Of a stretch of 64,000 nt of DNA, positions 8,907 to 17,688 are shown piece after piece. The notes beneath the pieces were generated by a model. That model was given only the letters and a program-made list of their open reading frames with translations, made no database searches and had not been told where the DNA came from. The DNA lies in the NCBI GenBank assembly GCA_020634855.1, contig JACKAU010000008.1, positions 310,001-374,000 on the forward strand, written 5' to 3'. Position numbers and translations under genes: made by a program. Positions within the stretch are counted from its first letter, which is position 1; each line of letters starts with the position of its first letter. The DNA is from Anaerolineales bacterium. Its GTDB lineage: Bacteria > Chloroflexota > Anaerolineae > 4572-78 > J111.

Positions 8907-11117
8907 TTACACCAACGCGCTTTCGTAACCGGAGTCTCGGACGAAGATACAGGAGGCTTCGGTTTGGTTCATCATACGTTCCAAGAAGGCCAGGTTAACG
9001 CGTTGCTGCAAGCCGAGAATATTGATATCGGCTTGGGGAGCTTGCTCCAGGAAAGCCTCGAAGGCGCAGGCAGCGACGATGGGGCGGGTGGTCGTTGGCA
9101 TCCGGCCTAATTCCATCAACTGGTTCAAGTAGTGACGAGCGTTTTTGAGTTGAGCTTTGTCTTCAACCACGGTGATCAGATTGATTTGCCCGCGCCAGTT
9201 ACGGGCCAATTGGTAGGCCAGTAGCAGCGACAGGTCGAGGTTGGGTAGGCGCAACCCCACCTGCCAGTCGGGGCTTTGTTCGCGCATCCAGACGTTGATG
9301 ACCTGCTCGCGACCCAGGGCGGTGTTAGGATTATCGACATAGAGGATGACGCCCAGGTGGTTTTCACCGGCCCGATCAACGATAAACTGTAACTTCTCTT
9401 CGTCGCTATCGGGTAGGATGGGTAGAAATAGGGTATTGGGCCGGAAGAAGGCGCTGGTGGAAACTTCCATCGCAGTTTGGAGGGTGTATCGAAAGCGGCG
9501 CGCCTCGACCAAGGCGACCCGGGCAAAGATACCATCCTTGGCAAAGGCCTGCTCGTACGATAACAGCCCGGCCATCTGCTCGCGTTGGCCGGACTCGTAG
9601 CCGCCAATGATATGCAATGAGCCGTTAGGCTGGGTAATCGCCTCCAAAAAACGGTAGCTGTAGCGCAGGGCGGCCGCTGACTGAATCGGCACCAGTAAAC
9701 TCGGCTTCCAAGCCCGATCCTGGCCCGATGGCAAACTCAGCACCCGTTTGGCGGCCCATTCGGCCACGGTCACAAACATACCGCTGCGGACGTCGCTCCA
9801 AGGGGCGGTCAGTTGGCGCTGGCTCAGGTATTCGTACAGAGCCAAGATGACGACGGTTGCAATCAAGCTAAAGGTGGGGTTAATTAGGTACATAGCAAAG
9901 ACCGATCCGACCAGGCCGATCAGCGGCACCAGGCGTGGTACGCGAAAGAGAGGTCGGAAGCTGGTTAAGCCCAACGACTGCTCCAGTAGCACCACCGAGT
10001 TGAGGACGGCGTAGGTGATCAGGAAGAACATGGTCATCAGCGGCGCGATCTGGTTCAGGCCGTTGCCGCCCAGCCCAAACAGCAGCGTGCCAATGCCGAT
10101 GAGACCGGTGATGACCATAGCATTGCGCGGCTCGCCGGCCGCCGTCTCCTTCGCCAGAAACTTGCCCAGCGGCATGATATCGTGCGCTGCCATCGCTTGC
10201 AGCACCCTCGGCGCGCCGACCAGTGAGTTCAACGCCGCCGAAAAGGTGGCCGCCAGGATCCCGGCCTGAATAGCCCAACCAAAGGCGGCTTTATTAATCA
10301 TCACCGTAAAGTTGGTCACCAACTCCTCGGGGGTGGCTACTATCGAGGTCCAGTAGGCCAAAACCATATAGACCAAATAACTAACGACAATCGCCCCAAT
10401 TGTCCCGCGCGGGATGCTATAACGCGGCTTTTTGAGCGTACCGGACAAGTTGACGCCGGCTAGCACACCGGTAACCGCCGGGAAGAAGACCGCGAAGATC
10501 TCCCAAAAGGTGCCGTCCGGAAAGTTACCCCACAATTGAGGCGAGTAGAGCGGTTCAGCCCGAAAGTAGCTGGTCGCCCCCAGAAAGGCGGATAGGAGCG
10601 AGAAGCTGACGATCAACAGGATAGGATAGCGAATACGGGCGGCGAGTTCTACACTGACAAAGGCCACCAGGTAGCAAGCCCCATAGGCGGCAAACAAAAC
10701 CAGGGTGGCCGGATGGTCGGGAAAGATGCTTTGCCAGCCTTCGGTAAAGGCGAAGATGTAAAAGGCCACGGAAATGGCTTGGGCCAAATAAAAAGGCAGA
10801 TTGACGCTGCCGCCCACTTCCAGCCCCAACGATTGGGAGATGATCGAAAAGGAGCCGCCTGCGCCGACGCGGATGTTGGTAGCGACCGATGAAATTGACA
10901 GGCCGGTGCAAAAGGTGATGATGTTGGCCAGGGTAATAATCAACAGGCCGCCCAGCAGACCGGCGTTGCCTACTACCCAGCCGGTGCGCAAATACATCAC
11001 CGCGCCCAAAATGGTTAGCAGGGTCGGTAGAAAGACCCCATCAAAAGTACCAAACTTACGGTTTTTGCTTGTTTTGGCCGGCCGGTGCGGCAGCAGGCGT
11101 TTTAAGTTGAGTGGCAT
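8907..11117 (-). CDS. Cation-chloride cotransporter-like APC permease (SLC12 family)
   Basis: 736 residues. The N-terminal two thirds carry about 12 membrane helices with the opening signature GTFDGVFLPTLLTILGAVMYLRTGWVVG, as in Na-K-Cl and K-Cl cotransporters and their bacterial relatives. About 260 C-terminal residues form a soluble domain resembling the cytoplasmic regulatory part of the family. It starts 9 bp after the stop of the ClC gene and is read in the same direction, so the two form an operon. Expected role: coupled movement of chloride with K+ and/or Na+. Ion selectivity cannot be read from sequence alone; amino-acid transport by a related APC protein is the main alternative. Confidence 0.8.
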   Translation of the reverse strand: MPLNLKRLLPHRPAKTSKNRKFGTFDGVFLPTLLTILGAVMYLRTGWVVGNAGLLGGLLIITLANIITFCTGLSISSVATNIRVGAGGSFSIISQSLGLEVGGSVNLPFYLAQAISVAFYIFAFTEGWQSIFPDHPATLVLFAAYGACYLVAFVSVELAARIRYPILLIVSFSLLSAFLGATSYFRAEPLYSPQLWGNFPDGTFWEIFAVFFPAVTGVLAGVNLSGTLKKPRYSIPRGTIGAIVVSYLVYMVLAYWTSIVATPEELVTNFTVMINKAAFGWAIQAGILAATFSAALNSLVGAPRVLQAMAAHDIMPLGKFLAKETAAGEPRNAMVITGLIGIGTLLFGLGGNGLNQIAPLMTMFFLITYAVLNSVVLLEQSLGLTSFRPLFRVPRLVPLIGLVGSVFAMYLINPTFSLIATVVILALYEYLSQRQLTAPWSDVRSGMFVTVAEWAAKRVLSLPSGQDRAWKPSLLVPIQSAAALRYSYRFLEAITQPNGSLHIIGGYESGQREQMAGLLSYEQAFAKDGIFARVALVEARRFRYTLQTAMEVSTSAFFRPNTLFLPILPDSDEEKLQFIVDRAGENHLGVILYVDNPNTALGREQVINVWMREQSPDWQVGLRLPNLDLSLLLAYQLARNWRGQINLITVVEDKAQLKNARHYLNQLMELGRMPTTTRPIVAACAFEAFLEQAPQADINILGLQQRVNLAFLERMMNQTEASCIFVRDSGYESALV

Positions 11118-11126
11118 AGATTACTT

Positions 11127-12875
11127 TCAGTTCAGATTATGATAACGAGCCAGGTCGCGGCGGGCCAGTTGATCGAACTGCTGGACGGCTTCGTTGGGGC
11201 CGATGATCACAAACTCATCCCCGGCGGCCAACGCCAGGTTTGGCTCAGGGGCAATTTCGCGATGCTCATCCGGGTGGACCATTCCAATAACATTTACATG
11301 GTACTGCTGCTGGATATTCAGTTGGCGAATCGTTTTGCCAGCGAACATGGGTGGCACCGGCACCCGCCGCAAACTGAAGCCCGGCGCTAACTCCTGCCAG
11401 CGGGCCACATCGCGCTGGGTACGGTAGATCGAATTATCGTAGGCTAGCAGCGAACTAATGATCAGGGCCACCACCGCCGGAAAGATATAGCTGGCTCCAA
11501 AGGCTTCGCTCACAAAGATGAGGCTGCTGATCGGTACTTTGACCAGGGTCACCAGGCTGGCGGCCATCGCCGCCGCAGCCAACGGCACCACCGGCTGGCC
11601 AAACAGCGTGGCGAATATGTTGGCGACCATCGCCCCAAATACCAGCGACGGCACCAGCAACCCGGCCGAGCCGCCCGAACTGATGGTCAGCGAGGTGGCC
11701 AGCATACGGGCAAACAGAGCCAGCACGGTCACAGAGATCAGCACCTGACTATTGAGCAACTGGTCTAACAGTGCTTCGCCTGTGCCTAGCACCAGCCAAG
11801 TAGAGCCGTTGCTAAGCCAGGCCGTCAGGCAGGCGATCAAACCGGCCAGCCCGGCCCCAATGGCAAAGCGCAACCAGATAGAACGCACATGTTTAAAGAC
11901 CCGGTTGAAGGCATGATTAATGCCGCTGTACAGCAGGCTGACCAGCGTGACCACGACGCTGGTTAAGATGACCACCAAGAAGAAGTTAAGGGTTAAGGGC
12001 GGTAAAACTCGGACCTCAACCTCAATCGAGGGATCGCCTACTCCGACCAGCAAGGCAACCACGTGCGCGGTGACCGCCGCGATCAGGGTGTAGAAAAATT
12101 TATTGTAGATAGTGGTGCGCCGGTAGATGACCTCGGTCGCAAAAAAGGCGGCCATCAGCGGCGTACCGACCAGAGTCGAGATGGCCGCGGCCATCCCACA
12201 TAATTGCAACGTTTGCAGCGCTTCGGGCCGGTCAAGCGACCACCAATCGAACAACTTGTGACCGAACGTGCCCAGTCGGGCCAGCCGGGGGCGGGGCTTG
12301 AACAACCCGGCCGCGGTGGCCTCGCCAATTAAGACGGATGACGCCTCCAGCCCGCCGCTGCCCCCCAGCCCCACTGTCGCCACCGTCGCCAGCAACTTCC
12401 GCCCCACCAGCGACCAACTGTGATAGCGCCAGCGATTGGCCAAGCCCGTTTCGGCCCGCAGCGCGTGGATGACCGTGGGCCGAGTAGTGGCATACAAGGC
12501 CAACGCCCGTTCAACGCCGTCCCCTTCGATGTCGGGTAGGTCGTGTATTTTGTCGTGATCATCAATGTAGGGAATACGTCGGGCGGTGAAGTGGGACAAC
12601 GTCGCCACCAACATCGCGCCGATCAAAAGCGGCGCCAGAATGATCAGGTTGGTTCCGGCCAGGTCCGGTAGGCTAAAAGTCCAGTCCAGCAGATACTCAA
12701 CAATATCTCTCAGCAGTAAGATAACCAACGAGACGACTACACCGACCATAGCCGCTTTAACCACCAAAGAGCGGCTGTCGGCCAGGTACCGCCGGATATT
12801 AGTAATAACGGAAAACTGCTGAATCAGATCGAGCCAAAAAAGACGCGCAAATCGTTTCATACTTATCGATGCCAA
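11127..12875 (-). CDS. ClC-family chloride channel/transporter with C-terminal TrkA-C domain
   Basis: 582 residues with the ClC fold. GGSGGLEASS holds Glu177 in the position of the gating glutamate of the usual GxEGP motif, and SGGSAGLLVPSLVFGAM corresponds to GxFxP. The last 75 or so residues (FAGKTIRQLNIQQQYHVN to the end) look like a TrkA-C (RCK_C) ligand-binding domain rather than the CBS pair of eukaryotic ClCs. Retaining the glutamate suggests gated transport, but channel and H+/Cl- antiporter cannot be separated. It is the first gene of an operon with the cation-chloride cotransporter, which points to joint control of cell chloride, volume or osmotic balance. Confidence 0.88.
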   Translation of the reverse strand: MASISMKRFARLFWLDLIQQFSVITNIRRYLADSRSLVVKAAMVGVVVSLVILLLRDIVEYLLDWTFSLPDLAGTNLIILAPLLIGAMLVATLSHFTARRIPYIDDHDKIHDLPDIEGDGVERALALYATTRPTVIHALRAETGLANRWRYHSWSLVGRKLLATVATVGLGGSGGLEASSVLIGEATAAGLFKPRPRLARLGTFGHKLFDWWSLDRPEALQTLQLCGMAAAISTLVGTPLMAAFFATEVIYRRTTIYNKFFYTLIAAVTAHVVALLVGVGDPSIEVEVRVLPPLTLNFFLVVILTSVVVTLVSLLYSGINHAFNRVFKHVRSIWLRFAIGAGLAGLIACLTAWLSNGSTWLVLGTGEALLDQLLNSQVLISVTVLALFARMLATSLTISSGGSAGLLVPSLVFGAMVANIFATLFGQPVVPLAAAAMAASLVTLVKVPISSLIFVSEAFGASYIFPAVVALIISSLLAYDNSIYRTQRDVARWQELAPGFSLRRVPVPPMFAGKTIRQLNIQQQYHVNVIGMVHPDEHREIAPEPNLALAAGDEFVIIGPNEAVQQFDQLARRDLARYHNLN

Positions 12876-13255
12876 CCTCTAACCACATGCGCCTAGATTT
12901 TAGCAGGTTTTACCTTAATACGAAATTATGTCGCCAGACGCCGGACCACCAAACATCGATCGTTGACTGCCAAAGCCGAACCTACGCCAAGGGATCGGCC
13001 ATAGCAAGGCAGGCGTTTTTCAATAAACGGTATCTATCAATACAATAGAGAAACCGACAGAACCTCGGTACAGCAACGACATTGAAAATCAAGGGTTAGG
13101 AAACAGGAGTCAGGAATTGGCCTTTCCCTGATTCCTAACTCTCGGCCCCTAATTCCTATTTTTAGGGGAGCAATGAATTCGATTAAAGCAGGTCTGATAA
13201 CAGTAGGACAAATCAGTGATTTGTCCCACGACCTTTATTTAGAGAGGGAGAAACC
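12876..13255. other. Gene-free interval upstream of the ClC and patatin genes
   Basis: 380 bp between divergent genes. No credible coding frame is seen. It holds an imperfect fold-back around 13095-13139 (GTTAGGAA pairing with TTCCTAAC) and the palindrome at 13206-13226. Both promoters of the flanking genes should lie here, but no convincing -35/-10 pair was found. Confidence 0.6.
13206..13226. repeat. Intergenic palindrome, family A
   Basis: Perfect 10-bp arms GGACAAATCA / TGATTTGTCC around a single G. Two related copies lie at 59402-59422 and 59432-59448. It sits 30 bp before the patatin start and could be an operator or a small interspersed repeat; its presence at unrelated genes favours a repeat. 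Confidence 0.75.
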
Positions 13256-14272
13256 ATGACGCAAATCGCAATTGCCTGTCAAGGCGGGGCGCTGCACGCG
13301 GCCTTTACCGCTGGGGCGCTGAAAAAAATCTTCGAACGACAGGCCGATGGGTCTTATGACATTATGGGGCTAAGCGGCACGTCGGCGGGGGCGCTATGTG
13401 CCGTGGCCGCCTGGTACGGGCTACTGACCGGCGGACCGGGCGAGGCGATCCGCACGTTGGATGCCATCTGGGCCGATTTCGCGGCCGTCACCCCGACCGA
13501 GCGAGCGTTTAATGCGTGGCTGGTCACCTCGCTGCGGCTGCAAGGCCATTGGCTGGCCGTCGATGTGCGGTTCAGCCCGTACGCCCCCTACTTTCCGGCG
13601 ATGATTGCCCAATTGAGGCTGATGGGGGCGCGGGAGGAGTTTATCGATTATACAGCCCTGCTGGAAAAGCATATCGATTTTGACGCGGTTCGGGCCTTGC
13701 AGCCGGTTAACCGGCCATGGCTTCTCATCGGCGCGGTTAACGTCTTATCCGGCGATTTTAAGGCGTTCGACTCGAAGTTGAGCGAGATAGAGGTCGATGC
13801 AGTGCGCGCGTCGGGCGCTATTCCGGGCTTTGGCACGCGAGCTGTGCGCATTGGTGAGGATTTGTATTGGGATGGCGTCTACTCCCAAAATCCGCCGGTC
13901 CGTAATTTCCTGGCCGACCCTGAAACGACAGACGACAAACCCGACGAGATTTGGGTCATCCAACTGAATCCCACTACCCGCTCAAGCGAACCAAAGTCCG
14001 TAGCCGACATCCAGGACCGCGACAATGAGCTGGCGGCTAATCTATCACTGGGACAGGAGACCAAGTTCATCGCCGATGTTAATAAGTGGATCGAACGAGG
14101 ACATTTGCCCTCTGAACAGTACAAAATCGTCACCGTCCGCACTCTGACAATGAGTCCGGAGTTGAGCGAGTCGTTGGATTACGCCTCCAAGCTGGATCGC
14201 AGCCCATCGTTTATCGAGATGTTGATGGCCGAGGGGGAGAAGCAGGCCGAGATATTTCTGGGTGAAGACTGA
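13256..14272 (+). CDS. Patatin-like phospholipase / acyl hydrolase
   Basis: 338 residues with the patatin catalytic dyad. The nucleophile elbow is G41-T-S43-A-G45, the oxyanion Gly-rich stretch is QGGALHAAF near the N-terminus, and Asp206 lies in YWDGVYSQNP. No signal peptide, so it is probably cytoplasmic or membrane-peripheral. The family hydrolyses acyl esters of phospholipids and other lipids; the substrate is unknown. A GAGAGGGAG SD precedes the ATG. It is transcribed alone, towards the TspO gene. Confidence 0.87.
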   Translation: MTQIAIACQGGALHAAFTAGALKKIFERQADGSYDIMGLSGTSAGALCAVAAWYGLLTGGPGEAIRTLDAIWADFAAVTPTERAFNAWLVTSLRLQGHWLAVDVRFSPYAPYFPAMIAQLRLMGAREEFIDYTALLEKHIDFDAVRALQPVNRPWLLIGAVNVLSGDFKAFDSKLSEIEVDAVRASGAIPGFGTRAVRIGEDLYWDGVYSQNPPVRNFLADPETTDDKPDEIWVIQLNPTTRSSEPKSVADIQDRDNELAANLSLGQETKFIADVNKWIERGHLPSEQYKIVTVRTLTMSPELSESLDYASKLDRSPSFIEMLMAEGEKQAEIFLGED

Positions 14273-14295
14273 GATAGAAGATTGAGGTTTGGGGT

Positions 14296-14805
14296 TTACT
14301 TTCCTCTATTGAGCCACCAGATGGCGGCATTGAGGGTGGCGGCGAAGCTAACCCACAGGAAATAGGGAACCAGCAGGGCGGCGGCTGTCCGCCGCACCTG
14401 AGCGAATTTGAACAGAGTCGCCAGCAACACGCTCCACAGCGCCGCAATATCAAACAGAGCTAAATCGGGACGGCGCAGGCCGAAGAAGAGCGGCGACCAA
14501 AAGGCATTTAGGCCAAGTTGAAGACCGTACCAGGTCAGGGCGCTGCCGGCCGCAGCCTCATCTTGATCGCGCCGGGTCCAGACCAGCCAAGAGGCCAAGC
14601 CCATCATCAGATATAGCGTCGTCCAAACCGGCCCAAAAATCGAATTAGGCGGGTTCCAAGCCGGTTTCTTCAAATCGCGATACCAGGTCGCCAGGGAGCG
14701 GCTGGTGGCGATTGCGCCGGCTAAACCTACAGTGAGGGGCAGCCCCAAAGCCAGCGGCAGGGCATAAAGATTCTTTCGCGTTAAGACTTTACGTTCGTTT
14801 CGCAT
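14296..14805 (-). CDS. tspO: TspO/MBR family tryptophan-rich sensory protein
   Basis: About 169 residues with five hydrophobic helices and the family landmarks WYRDLKKPAWNPPNSIFGPVW and NAFWSPLFFGLRRPDLAL. TspO proteins bind porphyrins and other tetrapyrroles or cholesterol-like ligands in the membrane and affect stress responses. The frame extends to an ATG at 14865, but GAAGG stands 9 nt before the ATG at 14805 and the extra 20 residues are polar and non-conserved in appearance, so 14805 is preferred. Confidence 0.85.
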   Translation of the reverse strand: MRNERKVLTRKNLYALPLALGLPLTVGLAGAIATSRSLATWYRDLKKPAWNPPNSIFGPVWTTLYLMMGLASWLVWTRRDQDEAAAGSALTWYGLQLGLNAFWSPLFFGLRRPDLALFDIAALWSVLLATLFKFAQVRRTAAALLVPYFLWVSFAATLNAAIWWLNRGK

Positions 14806-15163
14806 GGTGTCTACCTTCTTTCCTTGAGCCGACGCCTCGACCCGGCGGGCTATTTCCCGGCTCATATCGCCAAAAACGGAATCGTGAAATAGTATAAGGA
14901 TATATCAATAGGGCGTTTTAACAAATTATAATTCAACGGCAGCTATTTTGACTTACTCGAAAAGATAATCTTTCGACCAAGCGGGTTAGAAGAGTTTTTT
15001 TCCAAGTGGGCTATATCGACGTTTATTCCCAGGCGATTATCGAACGACGTCAAATTAACCTACTGACAGAACGAAACCGCTCAAATTGGTATTGGCGCGA
15101 GACCTAGATGGACTTATAATAAATAGAGGACAACGTATAAGTTCATAGAAAGGATGGTACAGG
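14806..15163. other. Gene-free interval
   Basis: About 358 bp between the divergent tspO and SpoIIAA-like genes. A 33-codon GTG frame (15006-15107) has no SD and no recognisable family, and is not called. The interval contains one candidate promoter near its right end. Confidence 0.5.
15092..15120 (+). promoter_or_regulatory. Candidate promoter of the SpoIIAA-like gene
   Basis: TTGGCG (15092-15097), 17-bp spacer, perfect TATAAT (15115-15120), ending 43 nt before the ATG at 15164. Four of six bases match at -35. Confidence 0.45.
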
Positions 15164-15553
15164 ATGAAGATTTATGATGCCGGAGATAAAGTGATTGGTG
15201 TTAAAATCGACTCGAAGTTAACCAAGGAAGATTACCAGAGGCTTATTCCACTGATCGAGACACGTCTTGACAAGGTTGGTAAGCTCAAGCTGTTTATGCA
15301 GTTTGAGGAGTTTGACGGGATTGAACCCGGCGCGCTGCTGGAAGAGATGAAATTTGATGCGAAGCACCGTCATGATTTCGAGAAAATAGCGATTGTCGGC
15401 CATAAGCGGTGGCACCAATGGGCGGCCAAGCTGTCGGAGATATTCTTTGATGCGGAGATCAAATATTTCGGGGCTGATGAGGTACAACCGGCCTGGCGCT
15501 GGTTAGGCGCCAGAGAAAAGTTACGTCAGTTTGATGCTAGTGGATCGGTTTGA
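15164..15553 (+). CDS. SpoIIAA-like (STAS/SEC14-fold) protein
   Basis: 129 residues matching the SpoIIAA-like family: an N-terminal strand with KVIGVKIDSKLTKEDYQRLIP, a middle KLFMQFEEFDGI, and WAAKLSEIFFDAEIKYF with a final helix. This STAS-related family is a small cytoplasmic alpha/beta fold; it is not the anti-anti-sigma factor itself, and its function is unestablished. Possibly membrane-associated or lipid-binding like its SEC14 relatives. Monocistronic by spacing. Confidence 0.75.
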   Translation: MKIYDAGDKVIGVKIDSKLTKEDYQRLIPLIETRLDKVGKLKLFMQFEEFDGIEPGALLEEMKFDAKHRHDFEKIAIVGHKRWHQWAAKLSEIFFDAEIKYFGADEVQPAWRWLGAREKLRQFDASGSV

Positions 15554-15625
15554 TGAGGAAGCCGAGCAAGTGTAATTGGCTTGCGAGTGAGTTTCTAAAT
15601 TAGGTAGGGCACTTAGAGAGAGAAA

Positions 15626-16228
15626 ATGAAACTACTTTTGTTTAGCGATTTACATGCGAATGAGGCGGCGGCTCAACAGTTGGTAACGCTGGCCCGGTCG
15701 GCTGATATCGTTATCGGTGCGGGCGACTTCGGGAATCTGCGGCGTGGCATCGATACGGCCATCGGCATGCTGAAGGCGATTGATAAACCGGCGGTGTTGG
15801 TGCCCGGGAATGCTGAATCGACGGCAGAGCTTGAAGCGGCCTGTCGAACTTGGCCCACCGCCCAGGTTCTACACGGCAGCGGCATTGAAATAGAAGGTAT
15901 CCATTTTTTCGGCATCGGTGGGGGTATCCCGGTTACGCCCTTTGGCTCATGGAGCTATGATTTTAGCGAGGATGAGGCTCGCCGGCTATTGGCCGATTGT
16001 CCGGCCGGCGGTGTACTGGTCACTCACTCACCGCCAAAAGGCGTGGTCGATCTGTCCTCACGCGGCGTCAATTTGGGCAGCATCGCCATCCGGGAGGTAA
16101 TCGAGCAGCAGCAGCCGCAGTTGGTGGTGTGTGGGCACATTCACGAGAGCGCCGGTCAGCAAGCCCAGATTGGAAACTCGGTGGTGATCAATGCCGGGAC
16201 GGCGGGCATCATGTGGGAGATAACCTGA
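15626..16228 (+). CDS. Calcineurin-like metallophosphoesterase
   Basis: 200 residues with the metallophosphoesterase motif series: D8-x-H10 (FSDLHANE), GD (GAGDFGN, Asp34 and Asn37), GNAE, TH (VLVTHSPPKG) and GHIHE near the end. These residues bind two metal ions. The protein is short and lacks a signal peptide, as in YfcE-type cytoplasmic phosphodiesterases. The substrate is unknown. It lies 72 bp after the SpoIIAA-like gene and 74 bp before the PLP enzyme gene. Confidence 0.85.
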   Translation: MKLLLFSDLHANEAAAQQLVTLARSADIVIGAGDFGNLRRGIDTAIGMLKAIDKPAVLVPGNAESTAELEAACRTWPTAQVLHGSGIEIEGIHFFGIGGGIPVTPFGSWSYDFSEDEARRLLADCPAGGVLVTHSPPKGVVDLSSRGVNLGSIAIREVIEQQQPQLVVCGHIHESAGQQAQIGNSVVINAGTAGIMWEIT

Positions 16229-16302
16229 AACCCTAAAGCGCCGATTCATCTGCACCCTCAAAAAGCCGTTCAATTCCACCAAAACAGATAAAAGGATCAG
16301 TA

Positions 16303-17493
16303 ATGGACAACCAAGCTCAACCTCGTAAGTTCCAAACCATCGTGACCCACGGCGATGCCGGAGTGGACGATCTGTCCAACATCGCGCCGCCCATTCACCC
16401 GACTACCACCTTTCTGGCGCGCGATGCGCTCGATTTTGCGGAGATGGCCACCGAGCCGCGCCATCCGCGCTACTACACGCGTTATGGCAACCCCACTCAC
16501 CAACGGGTTGAAAAGACGATTGCCCAATTAGAAGGGGCGGAGGCCGCCCTGGTCACGGGGTCCGGTATGGGGGCCATCACCGCCACGATGCTGGCGTTGT
16601 TGACCGGCGGCGACCACGTCGTAGCCCAGCAGAACCACTATATGGGCACAACCAAGCTGCTGTCGGAACTGCTGCCGCGCTTTGGCGTGACGGCTTCGTT
16701 TGTCGATCAGACTGACCCGGCCGCGTTTGCTGACGCCATCCAAAACAATACCCGCTTGCTGATGCTGGAGAGTCCGGTCAACCCCCTACTGCACCTGACC
16801 GATCTGAATGCGACCGCGGCTTTGGCCAAAGAACGAGGTATTCTGGCCGTGGTCGATAATACCTTTGCCACCCCGATTAACCAGCGCCCGCTCGAGTTCG
16901 GCGTTGACTTGGTGGTTCACAGCGCCACCAAATATCTAGGCGGGCATCACGATTTGACGGCGGGGGTGGTGGCCGGCTCGAAGGCGTTGGTTGAACGGGT
17001 GTGGAGTACGCACCTCTTGGTGGGATCGGTCTTGAGCGCGTTCGATGCCTGGCTGCTGCTGCGCGGGTTGCGCACCCTGCCGCTGCGGGTCCGGCAGCAT
17101 AACGAAACAGCGCTGGCTGTCGCCACATTTTTGGCCGGACAAGCTGGGGTGGAACAGGTTCACTATCCGGGTCTGGCCTCCCATCCCCAGCACGAACTAG
17201 CCCAATCGCAAATGCCTACCGGGTGTGGGGGTGTGCTCAGTTTTCAAATCAAAGGCGGCTATCAAGAGACAGAGCAGTTTATGGGCCGGCTTAAGTTGAT
17301 CAATCAAGCGGTTAGTCTGGGCGGGTATGAAACACTGGCGGCTCACGTGGCGGCCATGTGGGCGGGCACGCTGACGGATGAACAGTTCCGAGCGGCGGGG
17401 GTTGAGCCTAATCTGGTCCGATTTTCCACCGGTCTGGAGGATGCCTCGGACATTATCGCCGATTTGGCGCAGGCGCTGGCGGTTATCGGTTAG
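16303..17493 (+). CDS. Cys/Met-metabolism PLP-dependent enzyme (cystathionine gamma-synthase/lyase or O-acetylhomoserine sulfhydrylase type)
   Basis: 396 residues, normal length for the family. Landmarks: YYTRYGNPTHQRVEKTIAQLEGAE (cofactor phosphate-binding Tyr/Arg), SGMGAITATMLAL, VVDNTFATP with the PLP-ring Asp, and HSATKYLGGH with Lys210 as the Schiff-base lysine. The C-terminus GLEDASDIIADLAQAL is typical. Members interconvert homocysteine, cystathionine, cysteine and methionine precursors; the flanking genes give no hint, so the exact reaction is left open. Confidence 0.87.
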   Translation: MDNQAQPRKFQTIVTHGDAGVDDLSNIAPPIHPTTTFLARDALDFAEMATEPRHPRYYTRYGNPTHQRVEKTIAQLEGAEAALVTGSGMGAITATMLALLTGGDHVVAQQNHYMGTTKLLSELLPRFGVTASFVDQTDPAAFADAIQNNTRLLMLESPVNPLLHLTDLNATAALAKERGILAVVDNTFATPINQRPLEFGVDLVVHSATKYLGGHHDLTAGVVAGSKALVERVWSTHLLVGSVLSAFDAWLLLRGLRTLPLRVRQHNETALAVATFLAGQAGVEQVHYPGLASHPQHELAQSQMPTGCGGVLSFQIKGGYQETEQFMGRLKLINQAVSLGGYETLAAHVAAMWAGTLTDEQFRAAGVEPNLVRFSTGLEDASDIIADLAQALAVIG

Positions 17494-17604
17494 ATTAATA
17501 AGGGCAGGAAAATGGTAACGTAGTATAAAACAGGCAATTGTGTTACACTTAAAGACAAGGTTACTACTCAGGCCAAACTTGTTGTAAATGAACAAATAAA
17601 TCAG

Positions 17605-17632
17605 GGAATCATAAGGCTAGCTTTATGATTCC
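17605..17632. repeat. Stem-loop before the membrane pentapeptide gene
   Basis: Arms GGAATCATAA (17605-17614) and TTATGATTCC (17623-17632). No T-run follows, so it is not a clear terminator. It lies 57 bp before the next start codon and could be an operator or leader hairpin. Confidence 0.5.
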
Positions 17633-17688
17633 GAAACATCACCAATAGATTTCCCAATTCACTTAGACTATACCAGGAAAAGGACACG

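Noticed and set aside
15006..15107. Short GTG-started frame of 33 codons ending TGGTATTGGCGCGAGACC
   Set aside because: No SD, no recognisable family, and a candidate promoter for the next gene begins inside it at 15092. A decayed gene remnant cannot be excluded.
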